Positions 1-7,961 of a stretch of 64,000 bases of DNA are shown here, in pieces (position 1 is the first letter of the stretch; the number at the start of each line of letters is the position of its first letter). The translations under genes and the position numbers were made by a program. Location of the stretch: positions 62,001 to 126,000 of the forward strand of contig JAXMCK010000008.1 of the NCBI GenBank assembly GCA_046349395.1, read 5' to 3'. This DNA is from JAXMCK01 sp046349395. GTDB taxonomy: Bacteria > Pseudomonadota > Alphaproteobacteria > Geminicoccales > Geminicoccaceae. The notes under the pieces were generated by a model. That model saw only the letters and a program-made list of their open reading frames with translations. It searched no databases and was not told where the DNA came from.

Positions 1-565
1 CGCCGACCACCATCGCCGTCGGCAGGAACTCCGGCCCGGCCAGCTCGCGCATGTAACGGAGGAGTGCCTGCGCCGCGATCAGGTGGATCTGCTCGCAAAG
101 TCCCGTATCGGCGGCTTTGACCCTGAAGCTGTAGGTCGCGTCCTGGCCGACCGTGCCCAGACTGTAGGCGGAGCCTTCCGTCAGCAAGGCCTGGAACTCG
201 ACGAAGGCGCCCAATGCCTCGCCGACTGTCGCCGACTTCAGCGCCAGCTGCCCGACCAGTTCCAGATCGGCTAGAGTCAACTCGCCGACATGCAGGCCCA
301 GCAGCGGATCGCCGGCGAGCTTCGCCGCCGCCTGCAGGAACTGCACCTGGCGCACATAGGGCAGCGTGCGTCCAGCCACGGCCGCCCCATGCGGCCTGAC
401 CCCGAAGGCCTCGGCCAGCGACACCGAGGCAATGCCGCGCTTCTCCAGCACCCCGATGCACCGGTGCAAGAGCATGTCGATGACGACGGGAAACAGTCGG
501 TGCGTCGGCTCGACGCCACACTCACGGAGCGCCTGCTCGACTTCGGACGGCCCGCTCACCCCCAT
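1..565 (-). CDS. AraC-family regulator, N-terminal part (cut by window edge)
   Basis: Reading the minus strand from an ATG at 565 gives an open frame of 188 codons running off the left edge. The product has the N-terminal ligand-binding/dimerisation fold of the AraC_arabinose_bd type (OruR-like regulators): a segment FPVVIDMLLHR, then AAKLAGDPLLGLHVGELTLADLELVGQ, matching in order two complete AraC proteins further along at about 27 kb and 30 kb (for example LAKDPLFGLRVGDIKLADYELVGQ, split here for length, in the 27-kb protein). The C-terminal helix-turn-helix half would lie outside the window. GAGG directly precedes the ATG; a GTG at 559 is an alternative start. It is divergent from the formate/nitrite-type channel at 765, so it may control it; this is inference from position only. 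The effector is unknown. Confidence 0.8.
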   Translation of the reverse strand, partial: MGVSGPSEVEQALRECGVEPTHRLFPVVIDMLLHRCIGVLEKRGIASVSLAEAFGVRPHGAAVAGRTLPYVRQVQFLQAAAKLAGDPLLGLHVGELTLADLELVGQLALKSATVGEALGAFVEFQALLTEGSAYSLGTVGQDATYSFRVKAADTGLCEQIHLIAAQALLRYMRELAGPEFLPTAMVVG

Positions 566-764
566 CCTCGCTATGAATGACAACTCTACGGCGACTATGA
601 CTCGACGGCGGCAGCGATCAATCCGTCAATTTTCCTTAACTGCAGATCTGGCCCGGGCGCCGCCCGACGTCGCCGCCGCGTACGTCACCCTGCTCGGGCC
701 GTTTCGGAACCTCGGTGCGCGTCGACCGCTGTTCACCCGGCCGCCACGGGCCGGGGAGAGACGC

Positions 765-1586
765 ATGTCCGAGCAGGACGGGGCCCCTGGCCTCACGGCG
801 AAGGAGCAGGAGAAGGTCGAGGAGCGCATCGCCCCCCGTTCACCGGTGATCCATGCCGTCGTCCGCCAGCAGGGCGAGGACGAGCTGGCCCGGCCGTTGG
901 GCTCGCTGTTCTGGTCCGGCATCGCGGGCGGCATCGCTATCATGGCCTCGGTGATCGCCGAGGGTGCATTGCGGACGAAGCTGCCGCACGGGCCGCCCTG
1001 GGAAGCGGTGGCGGACCTCGGCTACAGCCTGGGCTTCCTCCTCGTCGTGCTGGGTCGCATGCAGCTCTTCACCGAGCAGACCATCGTCGCCGTCCTGCCC
1101 GTGATGGCGGCCCCCGGCTGGCGCAATCTCGGCCGCGTCGCCCGCTTGTGGGCCATCGTCTTCACCGCCAACACCGCCGGTGCTGCCGTCGCCGCGGCGA
1201 TGAACGTCGACCTGCACCTCGTCGCCGAGCCCCTCCTCCATGCCATGCTCGACGTCTCCCGCGAGTTGCTGGAGAAGGACCCGCTGACCCTCATGCTGCA
1301 GGGCATCCCGGCCGGCTTCCTCATCGCCTCCGTCGCCTGGCTGCGCGCCGGTGCTGCCGACGGCGAGTTCTGGATCGTCACCACCCTCACCTACGCCATT
1401 GCGCTGGGCGGCTTCACCCACGTCGTCGCCGGCTCGGCCGAAGCCTTCCTGCTCGTTTTCGCCGACGAAACGGATCTCCAGCACGCCTTCCTCGGCATCA
1501 TCCTCCCCGCCCTGGCCGGCAACGTGATCGGCGGCACCGGCCTCTTCGCCCTCCTCGCCCACGCCCAGGTCCGCCAGGAGATCTGA
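765..1586 (+). CDS. Formate/nitrite transporter (FNT) family protein, YfdC-like
   Basis: A 273-residue integral membrane protein. After a charged N-terminus (about residues 1-45) come six hydrophobic segments starting at LFWSGIAGGIAIMASVI. The order and small-residue content fit the FNT pentameric channel family, and the long charged N-terminus resembles the YfdC branch rather than FocA/NirC. FNT proteins move small monovalent acids across the inner membrane; YfdC-branch substrates are not well defined, so no substrate is assigned. The start at 765 is chosen because GGGGAGAG lies at 753-760, although the frame is open much further upstream. It stands between a divergent AraC-type gene and the small HTH-like gene at 1660. 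Confidence 0.8.
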   Translation: MSEQDGAPGLTAKEQEKVEERIAPRSPVIHAVVRQQGEDELARPLGSLFWSGIAGGIAIMASVIAEGALRTKLPHGPPWEAVADLGYSLGFLLVVLGRMQLFTEQTIVAVLPVMAAPGWRNLGRVARLWAIVFTANTAGAAVAAAMNVDLHLVAEPLLHAMLDVSRELLEKDPLTLMLQGIPAGFLIASVAWLRAGAADGEFWIVTTLTYAIALGGFTHVVAGSAEAFLLVFADETDLQHAFLGIILPALAGNVIGGTGLFALLAHAQVRQEI

Positions 1587-1624
1587 AGAGCATATCACCC
1601 ACCGCAAATGACCAGACGAGGATC

Positions 1625-1653
1625 TTGATCCTATCTCTAGGATCTGCTAAGAA
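1625..1653 (+). promoter_or_regulatory. Sigma70-type promoter for a probably leaderless mRNA, with inverted repeat
   Basis: TTGATC (1625-1630), a 17-base spacer and TAAGAA (1648-1653) lie only 6 bases before the ATG at 1660, so transcription would begin at or within a base or two of the start codon. A perfect inverted repeat, GATCCTA (1627-1633) - TCTC - TAGGATC (1638-1644), overlaps the -35 element and spacer and could be an operator. The spacer shares CTAGG at the same position as the promoter of the paralogous gene at 31661. Assignment is by eye from consensus. Confidence 0.55.
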
Positions 1654-1659
1654 ACGGTC

Positions 1660-2331
1660 ATGCCCCGTCGTCCCCGTCCCGCTCCCTCTTCTTCCCGGCC
1701 CGTGCTGGCCGGCCGGAAGGCCATGGCGATGCGCCGGATGGCCGTGGGGCAGCAGGCCGAGGCGGTCGCCCGGGCAGTCGGCGTGCCGGAGGCCGAGATC
1801 CGCGCGATGCTGGCCGACAGCGGGATGCTGGAGGTGCTGGCCACCTACCGCGACCTGCTCGTCCTGCCCGAGGCGCTGAAGCTGCACCTGCTGCGCGTCG
1901 TCAGCGTCCAGGTCGTGCTGGAGGCGGTCGAGGAGCGCGAGCCCCGGGTCTGCGCCTGGTTCTTCCACGAGACGCAGCGTGACCGCGATCCGTTCGAGGA
2001 AGTCGCGAAGGCCACGCTGCGGATGTTGGAGCGCACGCCGCCGCCCGAGCCGTCGCGGCGGCGACCGCCGTCGGCACCTCCCGATCCCCTCGCCTGCGAT
2101 CCGATGTCCGATGCCTATGCCAAGCGCGCCAGGCTGCGCGTGCTGGCGATGCTGCGCCTGCGGCTGATCGAGGAACTGGCTTTCCGTCGCACCATGCTGC
2201 TCGACGAGTTGGGCCACGACCCGCTGCAGCCGGCACCCGCCTCGCTCGACTGGCGGGCCGGCCTCAGCAAGCCGCCGCTGCGGGACCGGGCCGCCGCCAC
2301 CCGCGTGCCGGAGCCCCGCGCCGGTCCGTAG
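1660..2331 (+). CDS. HTH-like protein with VEERxPxVCAWFF motif, copy A
   Basis: A 223-residue protein with no recognised name. Residues about 18-70 look like a small helix-turn-helix repeat region (MAVGQQAEAVARAVGVPEAEI, one residue over, continuing into AMLAD), reminiscent of the N-terminal domain of phage small-terminase-like proteins. Residues about 85-125 hold the segment VLEAVEEREPRVCAWFFHE, which recurs in the 239-residue protein at 31661 as LVESVEERDPKVCAWFFRE at the same distance from the HTH-like part. The middle is Pro/Arg-rich and the last 70 residues are helical and Arg/Leu-rich. No signal peptide or membrane segment, so probably cytoplasmic and possibly DNA-binding. No Shine-Dalgarno is visible; the promoter abuts the start codon. 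Function unknown. Confidence 0.75.
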   Translation: MPRRPRPAPSSSRPVLAGRKAMAMRRMAVGQQAEAVARAVGVPEAEIRAMLADSGMLEVLATYRDLLVLPEALKLHLLRVVSVQVVLEAVEEREPRVCAWFFHETQRDRDPFEEVAKATLRMLERTPPPEPSRRRPPSAPPDPLACDPMSDAYAKRARLRVLAMLRLRLIEELAFRRTMLLDELGHDPLQPAPASLDWRAGLSKPPLRDRAAATRVPEPRAGP

Positions 2332-2684
2332 ATGGTTCCGCCGTCCGCCTTCGCCCGCCCCCTGCCCTCCAGTCCCTCCGCCGATCCCCAGCCTGCCCCC
2401 ACCCGAAAACCGGGTGCTCGGGGCCGATCCCGATTCCGCTCTCGCGCGCCCAATCGGGAAATGGTTCCGGCAGATCTGCCACACGAACTTACCTTCCGAC
2501 CGAAGCGTCGTTTTAGTTGCTCTACACGCGGCCCCGGCAACCTCAGGTTATGGATCACGGCGGTGGTCCGGGCGGGACGAGAGTCGGCGAGACGATGCGC
2601 GCCGGCGGTGGACGCTCCGGGTGCCGGCGCGCGTCGCCCATCCATGCGCCTTGAAGCGCACCAGAATCAGGGGTCTGCAAACCG
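2332..2684. other. Intergenic stretch without a supported gene
   Basis: About 350 bases between the HTH-like gene and the GH1-like gene. Short open frames occur on both strands but have no start signal, no domain and an Arg/Pro/Ser-rich composition typical of out-of-frame GC-rich DNA. A slightly AT-richer patch around 2490-2555 may hold the promoter of the downstream gene, but I cannot name -35/-10 elements with confidence. Confidence 0.5.
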
Positions 2685-3905
2685 ATGAACGTCCGTGACT
2701 TCAGCCGGCCGCATTTCATGCTGGCCACCGGAATCGAGAACAGCTACCCGACCATCGCCCTGCCCGACGGCACCATCAAGCGCGTCGACAGCATGGCGAA
2801 GTCCGATCATTACCGGCGTTGGCAGGAGGATTTCGACAAGGTGGAGGAGCAGGACATCCAGTTCCTGCGCTACGGTCCTCCCTACTATGAGGTTCACAAG
2901 GGTCCCGGCGTCTACGACTGGGAGTTCGCCGACCTCACCTTCCGCTCGCTGCGCGACCGCGGGATCACGCCGATCGCGGACCTGTGCCATTTCGGCCTAC
3001 CGGACTGGCTCGGCAACTACCAGAACCCGGACTTTCCGCACCACTTCGCCGAGTATGCGAAGGCTTTCGCGGAGCGTTACCCCTGGGTCTTCATGTTCAC
3101 GCCGATCAACGAGATCTTCGTGAACGCCGTCTTTTCGGCCAAGTACGGCTGGTGGAACGAGCGGCTGTCGAGCGACGAGGCGTTCGTCACCGCGATGAAG
3201 CACTCCTGCCAGGCCAACCTCCTGGCGATGCAGGCGATCACCAGCGTCTGCCCCGATGCCGTCTTCATCCAGAGCGAGGCCATCGAGTACGCGCACTGCG
3301 AGGATCCTGAAAGTCTCGCCCGCTGCCGCTTCCTCAACGACCGTCGCTTCCTTTCCTTCGACCTGACTTACGGCCACCCCGTCTCGGCCAGCATGTACCA
3401 GTACCTGCTGGACCACGGCATGACAGCCGCGGAGTATTGCTGGTTCGGCCAGAATCGGGCCAAAGCCAACTGCGTCATCGGCACCGACTACTACGAGAGC
3501 AACGAGCACGTCGCGGACCGGGACGGGCGGTTGCGGCCGGCGGGCGAGGTCTACGGCTACTATTCGCTCTGCCGGCAGTACTACGACCGCTACAAGCTGC
3601 CGCTGATGCACACCGAGACCAACATGGTCGAGGAGCGCGCCATCCCGTGGCTGAAGAAGCAGTGGGCGCACATGGTGCGGCTGCGTCAGGACGGCATCCC
3701 GATCGTCGGCTTCACCTGGTACAGCCTGACCGACCAGGTCGACTGGGACACCGCACTCCGTGAGGACGCCGGCCGGGTCAACACCTTCGGCCTCTACGAC
3801 CTCGACCGCAAGATCCGCCCCGTGGGCGAGCTCTACCGCAAGCTCATCCGCGACTGGCGCGACTTCCTGTCGACCGACAGCGTCGCCCTGACCCTCGGCT
3901 ACTGA
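2685..3905 (+). CDS. Glycoside hydrolase family 1-like protein
   Basis: A 406-residue (beta/alpha)8-type protein without signal peptide. FMLATGIENSYP near the N-terminus, WQEDFDKVEEQDIQFLRYG, a PGVYDW(E)FAD segment and TPINEIF (putative acid/base Glu143) follow the order of GH1 beta-glucosidases; MHTETN supplies a second conserved Glu (Glu311) in the place of the GH1 TENG nucleophile. The motifs are looser than canonical TxNEP and TENG, and the protein is shorter than the usual ~450 residues, so it belongs to a divergent branch and the substrate is not predictable. Expected role is cytoplasmic hydrolysis or transfer of a beta-glycoside. No sugar transporter is adjacent. CAGGGG 12 bases upstream is a weak ribosome site. 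Confidence 0.75.
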   Translation: MNVRDFSRPHFMLATGIENSYPTIALPDGTIKRVDSMAKSDHYRRWQEDFDKVEEQDIQFLRYGPPYYEVHKGPGVYDWEFADLTFRSLRDRGITPIADLCHFGLPDWLGNYQNPDFPHHFAEYAKAFAERYPWVFMFTPINEIFVNAVFSAKYGWWNERLSSDEAFVTAMKHSCQANLLAMQAITSVCPDAVFIQSEAIEYAHCEDPESLARCRFLNDRRFLSFDLTYGHPVSASMYQYLLDHGMTAAEYCWFGQNRAKANCVIGTDYYESNEHVADRDGRLRPAGEVYGYYSLCRQYYDRYKLPLMHTETNMVEERAIPWLKKQWAHMVRLRQDGIPIVGFTWYSLTDQVDWDTALREDAGRVNTFGLYDLDRKIRPVGELYRKLIRDWRDFLSTDSVALTLGY

Positions 3906-3913
3906 CGCGCCGA

Positions 3914-3945
3914 AGCCGCCGGTACGCGCTCGCGGGCCGGCGGCT
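3914..3945. terminator. Hairpin between the GH1-like gene and tRNA-Leu
   Basis: AGCCGCCGG (3914-3922) and CCGGCGGCT (3937-3945) form a perfect 9-bp GC-rich stem with a 14-base loop just after the stop codon of the GH1-like gene and 20 bases beyond the 3' end of the opposing tRNA. No T-tract follows, so if it terminates it may act in both directions in the imperfect manner common in GC-rich genomes. Confidence 0.5.
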
Positions 3946-3965
3946 GCCTGTCATCGAACCTGAAG

Positions 3966-4052
3966 TGGTGCGGTCGAGAAGACTCGAACTTCCACGGCCT
4001 TTCGGCCACAGCGCCCTCAACGCTGCGCGTCTACCAATTCCGCCACGACCGC
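3966..4052 (-). tRNA. tRNA-Leu (anticodon GAG), CCA encoded
   Basis: On the minus strand the acceptor stem GCGGTCG (5' side, 4052-4046) pairs with CGACCGC, followed by A and an encoded CCA (3968-3966). The D arm contains AATTGGTAGA, the anticodon stem CAGCG/CGCTG encloses TTGAGGG, giving anticodon GAG, and a long class II variable arm (TGGCC GAAA GGCC core) precedes the T arm with GTTCGAGTC. All this fits bacterial tRNA-Leu reading CUC/CUU codons. It is transcribed towards the GH1-like gene. Confidence 0.95.
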
Positions 4053-4057
4053 ATTAG

Positions 4058-4077
4058 GGAGACGGCCTCGCGTCTCC
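4058..4077. other. Short inverted repeat just upstream of tRNA-Leu
   Basis: GGAGACG (4058-4064) - GCCTCG - CGTCTCC (4071-4077) is a perfect 7-bp inverted repeat five bases upstream of the tRNA 5' end. It lies in the expected promoter/leader zone of the tRNA transcript and in the leader of lipB on the other strand. Role unknown; it could be a leader hairpin removed by RNase P. Confidence 0.4.
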
Positions 4078-4117
4078 GTGGCGCGCTCACCTAGCAAGAT
4101 CCGGTACCAGCCGCAAG

Positions 4118-4777
4118 ATGAACACGGTGGCCACCGACACCCTGCCCGAATGGCGCGTGAGCCCGGGCCTCACCCCCTATCCCGAGGCGGTCGCCGTCAT
4201 GGAGGCCCGTGCTGCCGCCGTGCGCGACGGCACCGCCCGCGAACTCGTCTGGCTGGTCGAGCACCCGCCCCTCTACACCGGCGGCACCAGTGCGGACCCC
4301 GCCGAGCTCCTCGTCCCCGACCGCTTCCCCGTCTTCGCCACCGGCCGCGGCGGCCGCTACACCTATCACGGCCCCGGGCAGCGGGTGGGCTATCTGGTCC
4401 TCGACCTCAAGCGCCGCGGTGCGGACGTGCGCCACTATGTGTGGCAGCTCGAGGAGTGGGTGATCCGCAGCCTCGCCGCCTTCGGGGTCCAGGCCGAGCG
4501 TCGCGAGGGCCGGGTCGGCATCTGGGTGGCGCACCCGGACGGGCGCGAGGAGAAGATCGCCGCCATCGGCGTGCGGGTGCGCCGCTGGGTCAGCTATCAC
4601 GGCGTGGCGATCAACGTCCGCCCCGACCTCGGCCACTTTGCCGGCATCGTCCCCTGCGGCATCGGCGAGCACGGCGTGACCTCGCTGGTTGCCCTCGGCA
4701 TCGACGCCAATCTGGCCGATCTCGACGCCGTGCTGGCGGAGACTTTCCCTGGCGTGTTCGGCACGCGGGCGGGCTGA
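4118..4777 (+). CDS. lipB: Octanoyl-[ACP]:protein N-octanoyltransferase (lipoate biosynthesis)
   Basis: A 219-residue cytoplasmic enzyme of normal LipB length. It transfers octanoyl from acyl carrier protein to lipoyl domains of 2-oxoacid dehydrogenases and the glycine cleavage H protein; LipA then inserts sulfur. Diagnostic motifs are in order: TYHGPGQRVGY (His84), KIAAIGVRVRRWVSYHG (Lys146) and FAGIVPCGIGEHGVTS with catalytic Cys180. The start is the ATG 66 bases beyond the tRNA; the ribosome site (GCAAG) is weak. lipA is not in the window. Confidence 0.95.
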   Translation: MNTVATDTLPEWRVSPGLTPYPEAVAVMEARAAAVRDGTARELVWLVEHPPLYTGGTSADPAELLVPDRFPVFATGRGGRYTYHGPGQRVGYLVLDLKRRGADVRHYVWQLEEWVIRSLAAFGVQAERREGRVGIWVAHPDGREEKIAAIGVRVRRWVSYHGVAINVRPDLGHFAGIVPCGIGEHGVTSLVALGIDANLADLDAVLAETFPGVFGTRAG

Positions 4778-4850
4778 CGTCTTCGCGGAGGTGGACTTGG
4801 CGCCGGGGTTGGCACACATCACCTGTCGACCCTTGCCGGATGACGTCCGT

Positions 4851-5384
4851 ATGCGCTGGCTCGCCGCCGCCTCTCCGCTCCTCGCCGTCCTGTTGGCCGC
4901 CACGCCGGCCGCGGCGACCTGCACCGACGTCGCCGGACCCGCTGTCGACTGGCGCCGCTGCTTCCTCGACGCCGCGAACCTCGCCGGTGCCGACCTGACC
5001 GGCGGCGACCTGCGCGACGCGTCCTTCAAGCGGGCCGACCTCAGCGGCGCCAAGCTCGTCCGGGTGAACGCCACGCGGGCCAAGTTCGTCTCGACCGACC
5101 TCACCAAGGCCGACCTGACCGACGCCAACCTGACCACCGCCGACTTCACCGGCGCCAACCTGTCGGGGGCGAACCTGATGGGGGCCAGCCTGCGCCGGGC
5201 CCGGTTCTACGACGCCGTCCTGCGCGGGGCCGACCTGACCGGTGCCCTGCTCGACGGCACCGACCTGCTGCGCGCCGACCTCTCGGGGGCGACGTGGATC
5301 GACGGCAGCACGATCTGCGCCGAAGGCTCCACCGGCCAATGCCATCCCGGCCCCGCCCAGCCTGGTGCGAAGGTCGAAGGCTGA
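4851..5384 (+). CDS. Exported pentapeptide-repeat protein
   Basis: A 177-residue protein starting with a signal peptide (MRWLAAASPLLAVLLAATP, cleavage near AAA-TC, about residue 22). Residues about 45-150 are A(D/N)LXX pentapeptide repeats (ADLTG, ADLSG, ANLTT, ADFTG, ANLSG, ANLMG and so on), which fold as a right-handed quadrilateral beta-helix. Two Cys near the mature N-terminus and two near the C-terminus may form disulfides. The frame is open upstream to 4689, but ATG 4851 is chosen because the signal peptide begins there. It is convergent with the serine hydrolase, with 9 bases between stops. Biological role unknown. Confidence 0.85.
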   Translation: MRWLAAASPLLAVLLAATPAAATCTDVAGPAVDWRRCFLDAANLAGADLTGGDLRDASFKRADLSGAKLVRVNATRAKFVSTDLTKADLTDANLTTADFTGANLSGANLMGASLRRARFYDAVLRGADLTGALLDGTDLLRADLSGATWIDGSTICAEGSTGQCHPGPAQPGAKVEG

Positions 5385-5393
5385 GGGGCTCCG

Positions 5394-6485
5394 TCAGGCC
5401 GTCGGGTCGTCCACTACCGACTGCGCGAGCAGCCTGAAGTAGGTGTTCGCATCGCGGAGCGCCGGTGGGCCCGAGGCGGACGTGCGTCCATACCAGGCGG
5501 CCACGATGCCGAGCGAGGGCATCACGACCAGGGTCTCGGCATTGGCATGCCCTCTCGCCTGGAAGGTGTCGGGCGGCGCGTCGGGCCAGGTCGCCCCATC
5601 GGTGTTGAACCACCAATTGAACCCGTAGAAGCCCTGCGCCTGCGAGGCCTGGTTGGTGCCGCCGCCGTCCGTACCGACCTTCAGGTAGTCGTCGAGTCCG
5701 CCCGCCGTCCGCGGCAGGTCCCGCGGCACCTGGTTCCGGCAGAAGTCGTCGAAGTATTCGGCCGCCAGCAGCTGCGTCCCGCGCCAGTTGCCCTTGTTCA
5801 GCCAGAAGACGCCGATCCGGGCGAAGTCCCGCGGCGAGGTCACGAGGCCGTACCCGCCCCGGTCGGGCCCGAACAGGTCGCCGTCCTGGAAGCGGAGAGT
5901 CCCGAGGCGCACAGGATCGAGCGCCACATCGTTCGTCGGCTGCCCGAAGACCCGATCGAACACGGTCTTCTTGTAGAGCCTGATGCCATAGTCGTTGTAG
6001 CCCCAGACGGCACCCGGCCGCTCGGGCAGGGCATAGCCGCTCGTCATGCAGGCGAGGTGCCGGAACGTCATGTTCCGGTCCTTCCACTTGAGCCGCCAGC
6101 CCCAGTCGGCGATGAGGTCGTCGACGCTGCCGATGAGGCCTTCCTGCAGCGCGAACATCAGGAGCGTGGACACGACCGGCTTCGAGGCCGAGGCCCAGTC
6201 CACCTTGATCGAGATGTCCTGACCCCAGCGGTAGACCGCATAGCCATGCCGCGCGACGAAGCCGCTGCCCGGTCCGGTCGCCTGCCGCAGAGCCACCAGG
6301 TTCGAGGCCAGCATGCCCAGTTCGTCGGGCCGCTTCCATGTCCAGGTGCCACGGGGAAAGGTCGGGATCAGCGGCGTCATCGCGCGCGCGGGCCTGGTCA
6401 CCGCTGCGGCCGCGACCAGCCCACCAGCAACCACCCGCCGCGTGCACCCCTGTCGACGTGTCGATTCCTTGGGATCGACGGTCAT
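5394..6485 (-). CDS. Exported serine hydrolase, class C beta-lactamase fold
   Basis: A 363-residue protein of the Beta-lactamase (PF00144) family. Catalytic motifs are visible: SASK (SxxK nucleophile/lysine) in DWASASKPVV, a GYNDYG tyrosine motif (YxN), and RGHAN in the HxG/KTG position. The N-terminus reads STRRQGCTRRVVAGGLVAAAAV, one residue too long to be read as a single site but clearly twin-arginine-like, then PARA as a probable cleavage site, so Tat or Sec export is likely. The ATG at 6485 has GGGGG six bases upstream; an upstream GTG at 6515 is less likely. Such proteins include esterases, DD-peptidases and D-aminopeptidases, so resistance is not implied. It lies upstream of the oligopeptide transporter on the same strand, but 500 bases away. 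Confidence 0.85.
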   Translation of the reverse strand: MTVDPKESTRRQGCTRRVVAGGLVAAAAVTRPARAMTPLIPTFPRGTWTWKRPDELGMLASNLVALRQATGPGSGFVARHGYAVYRWGQDISIKVDWASASKPVVSTLLMFALQEGLIGSVDDLIADWGWRLKWKDRNMTFRHLACMTSGYALPERPGAVWGYNDYGIRLYKKTVFDRVFGQPTNDVALDPVRLGTLRFQDGDLFGPDRGGYGLVTSPRDFARIGVFWLNKGNWRGTQLLAAEYFDDFCRNQVPRDLPRTAGGLDDYLKVGTDGGGTNQASQAQGFYGFNWWFNTDGATWPDAPPDTFQARGHANAETLVVMPSLGIVAAWYGRTSASGPPALRDANTYFRLLAQSVVDDPTA

Positions 6486-6989
6486 ATCAACCCCCGAAAA
6501 TGAACTGCCGTCCACGCCGTCAACCCATAGATCATTATGTTGTCGAACAGGAAACCATTTCTTTCTTCAGCTCAATGTGTTCGATGCGACGGAGCGCTCC
6601 CTACTTCCGGAAACCATGCCTCAGCACTGGAGGTCATTAGCACCACTGCCCTGAACCGATCAGAGAGCTAATGGCGGTAAGGCGTTGATTTGATCGGATC
6701 GGGCCGCCCCCGAAGAGGCATCTATGGACTCGGTCACAAGAACAAATAATTGAGAAGAAGAAAAAGATGCTTCTTACCTTCTATTTGAATCAAATGCAAA
6801 GTGAACGCGCAGCGCTGGGGCAGTAATTACGAACTCAACTAATAGTTTTTGACATAGATTGGAGTGTAAATGCTGCATCATGGCTATCGGCCCGCCTGCT
6901 GGCGACTACCCCACCCGGAGTGGCGATACCCTGCGTCCGACGCTGCAGAGTGTCCGTCGCGGCTGTTGCCGTCGCGGTACAGATGAGGG
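6486..6989. other. AT-rich intergenic stretch
   Basis: About 500 bases between the end of the transporter operon and the start of the serine hydrolase. The part 6500-6860 is clearly more AT-rich than the flanks, with purine runs such as GAGAAGAAGAAAAAGA near 6750. It should contain the promoter of the serine hydrolase (minus strand). No open frame with a supported start, no tRNA and no repeat was recognised. A TTGACA at 6847 on the plus strand lacks a matching -10. Confidence 0.5.
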
Positions 6990-7961
6990 CTACGCCCGGC
7001 CCTCTTCGACCGCATGGCACGCTACGAGGCGGCCGTGCTGCTCGAGCAGGGCCGGCTGCTCCGCGGCACAGCGCGCGTTCGCCAAGGGGCAGCGGGGGTG
7101 GAAGGCGCAGCCGCTCGGCGGATGCAGTGGCGAGGGCAACTCGCCCGTCAGGCGGCTGCGCACGCCGCGCCGCGACGGATCGGCGACCGGCGAGGCGGCC
7201 AGGAGGGCCCGGGTGTAGGGGTGCTGCGGGCTCTCGAAGATCGGCTCGCGGCCGCCCTGCTCGACCGCCCGGCCGAGATACATGACCAGCACCTGATCGG
7301 CGAAGTGCCGGACCACCGAAAGATTGTGCGAGATGAACAGATAGGCGAGGTCGAACTCCTGCTGCAGTTCGACCAGGAGGTTCAGCACTTGCGCCTGAAT
7401 CGAGAGGTCCAGCGCGGAGACCGGCTCGTCCAGCACCACGACGGCCGGGCGCAGCATCAGGGCGCGGGCGATCGCGATGCGCTGCCGCTGGCCGCCCGAG
7501 AACATGTGCGGGTAGCGGCCGGCCTGCTCCGGACGCAGGCCGACGCGGCGCATCATCTGCGCCACCTTGTCCTCGCGCGTCGAGGCCGCGTCGTCGGTGT
7601 TGATGACGAGCGGTTCGGCCAGGATCTCGCTCACCTTCTTCCGCGGGTTGAGCGAGCCGTAGGGATTCTGAAACACGATCTGCACGGCCCGGCGCAGCTT
7701 CTTCTGCGCCCCCGGTGCCGCGGTCAGCGGGTCCACCCCCTCAAGCGTCAGGCTGCCTTCCGCCGGCTGCTCGATCAGCGTCACCATCCGGGCGAGGGTA
7801 CTCTTCCCGCAGCCCGACTCGCCGACGACGGCCAGCGTGCGCCCGCGCTCCAATTCGAAGCTGACGCCACGCACCGCCTGCACCTCGGCGGGCGGCTTGA
7901 ACAGCCCGCCGCCCACGGCGTAGCGCTGGACGAGGCCCTTGGCCTCGAAGACGGTCGTCAT
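6990..7961 (-). CDS. dppF: Oligopeptide/dipeptide ABC transporter, second ATPase (DppF/OppF type)
   Basis: A 323-residue cytoplasmic ATPase. Walker A GESGCGKST, signature FSGGQRQRIAIARAL and Walker B VVVLDEPVSALD are present, followed by the oligopeptide-transporter C-terminal extension with the Cys cluster CAFHPRCPLANARC that in this family holds an iron-sulfur cluster. It pairs with DppD to drive import through DppBC. The ATG at 7961 overlaps the DppD stop (ATGA), showing translational coupling, though the frame is open far upstream. Last gene of the operon. Confidence 0.92.
   Translation of the reverse strand: MTTVFEAKGLVQRYAVGGGLFKPPAEVQAVRGVSFELERGRTLAVVGESGCGKSTLARMVTLIEQPAEGSLTLEGVDPLTAAPGAQKKLRRAVQIVFQNPYGSLNPRKKVSEILAEPLVINTDDAASTREDKVAQMMRRVGLRPEQAGRYPHMFSGGQRQRIAIARALMLRPAVVVLDEPVSALDLSIQAQVLNLLVELQQEFDLAYLFISHNLSVVRHFADQVLVMYLGRAVEQGGREPIFESPQHPYTRALLAASPVADPSRRGVRSRLTGELPSPLHPPSGCAFHPRCPLANARCAAEQPALLEQHGRLVACHAVEEGRA

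Noticed and set aside
840..1607. Minus-strand open frame of about 255 codons
   Set aside because: Antisense to the FNT-family gene, Gly/Asp/Glu-rich, no domain.
2332..2688. Plus-strand open frame of 118 codons directly after the HTH-like gene
   Set aside because: Pro/Ser/Arg-rich without domain or ribosome site; the GH1-like gene starts inside its end.
5394..6485. Antibiotic-resistance beta-lactamase
   Set aside because: The protein has the class C fold motifs but lies in the broad serine-hydrolase family with no ampR neighbour; resistance is not supported.
6840..6870. TTGACA at 6847 as a promoter
   Set aside because: No -10-like hexamer occurs at 16-18 bases and no plus-strand gene follows.
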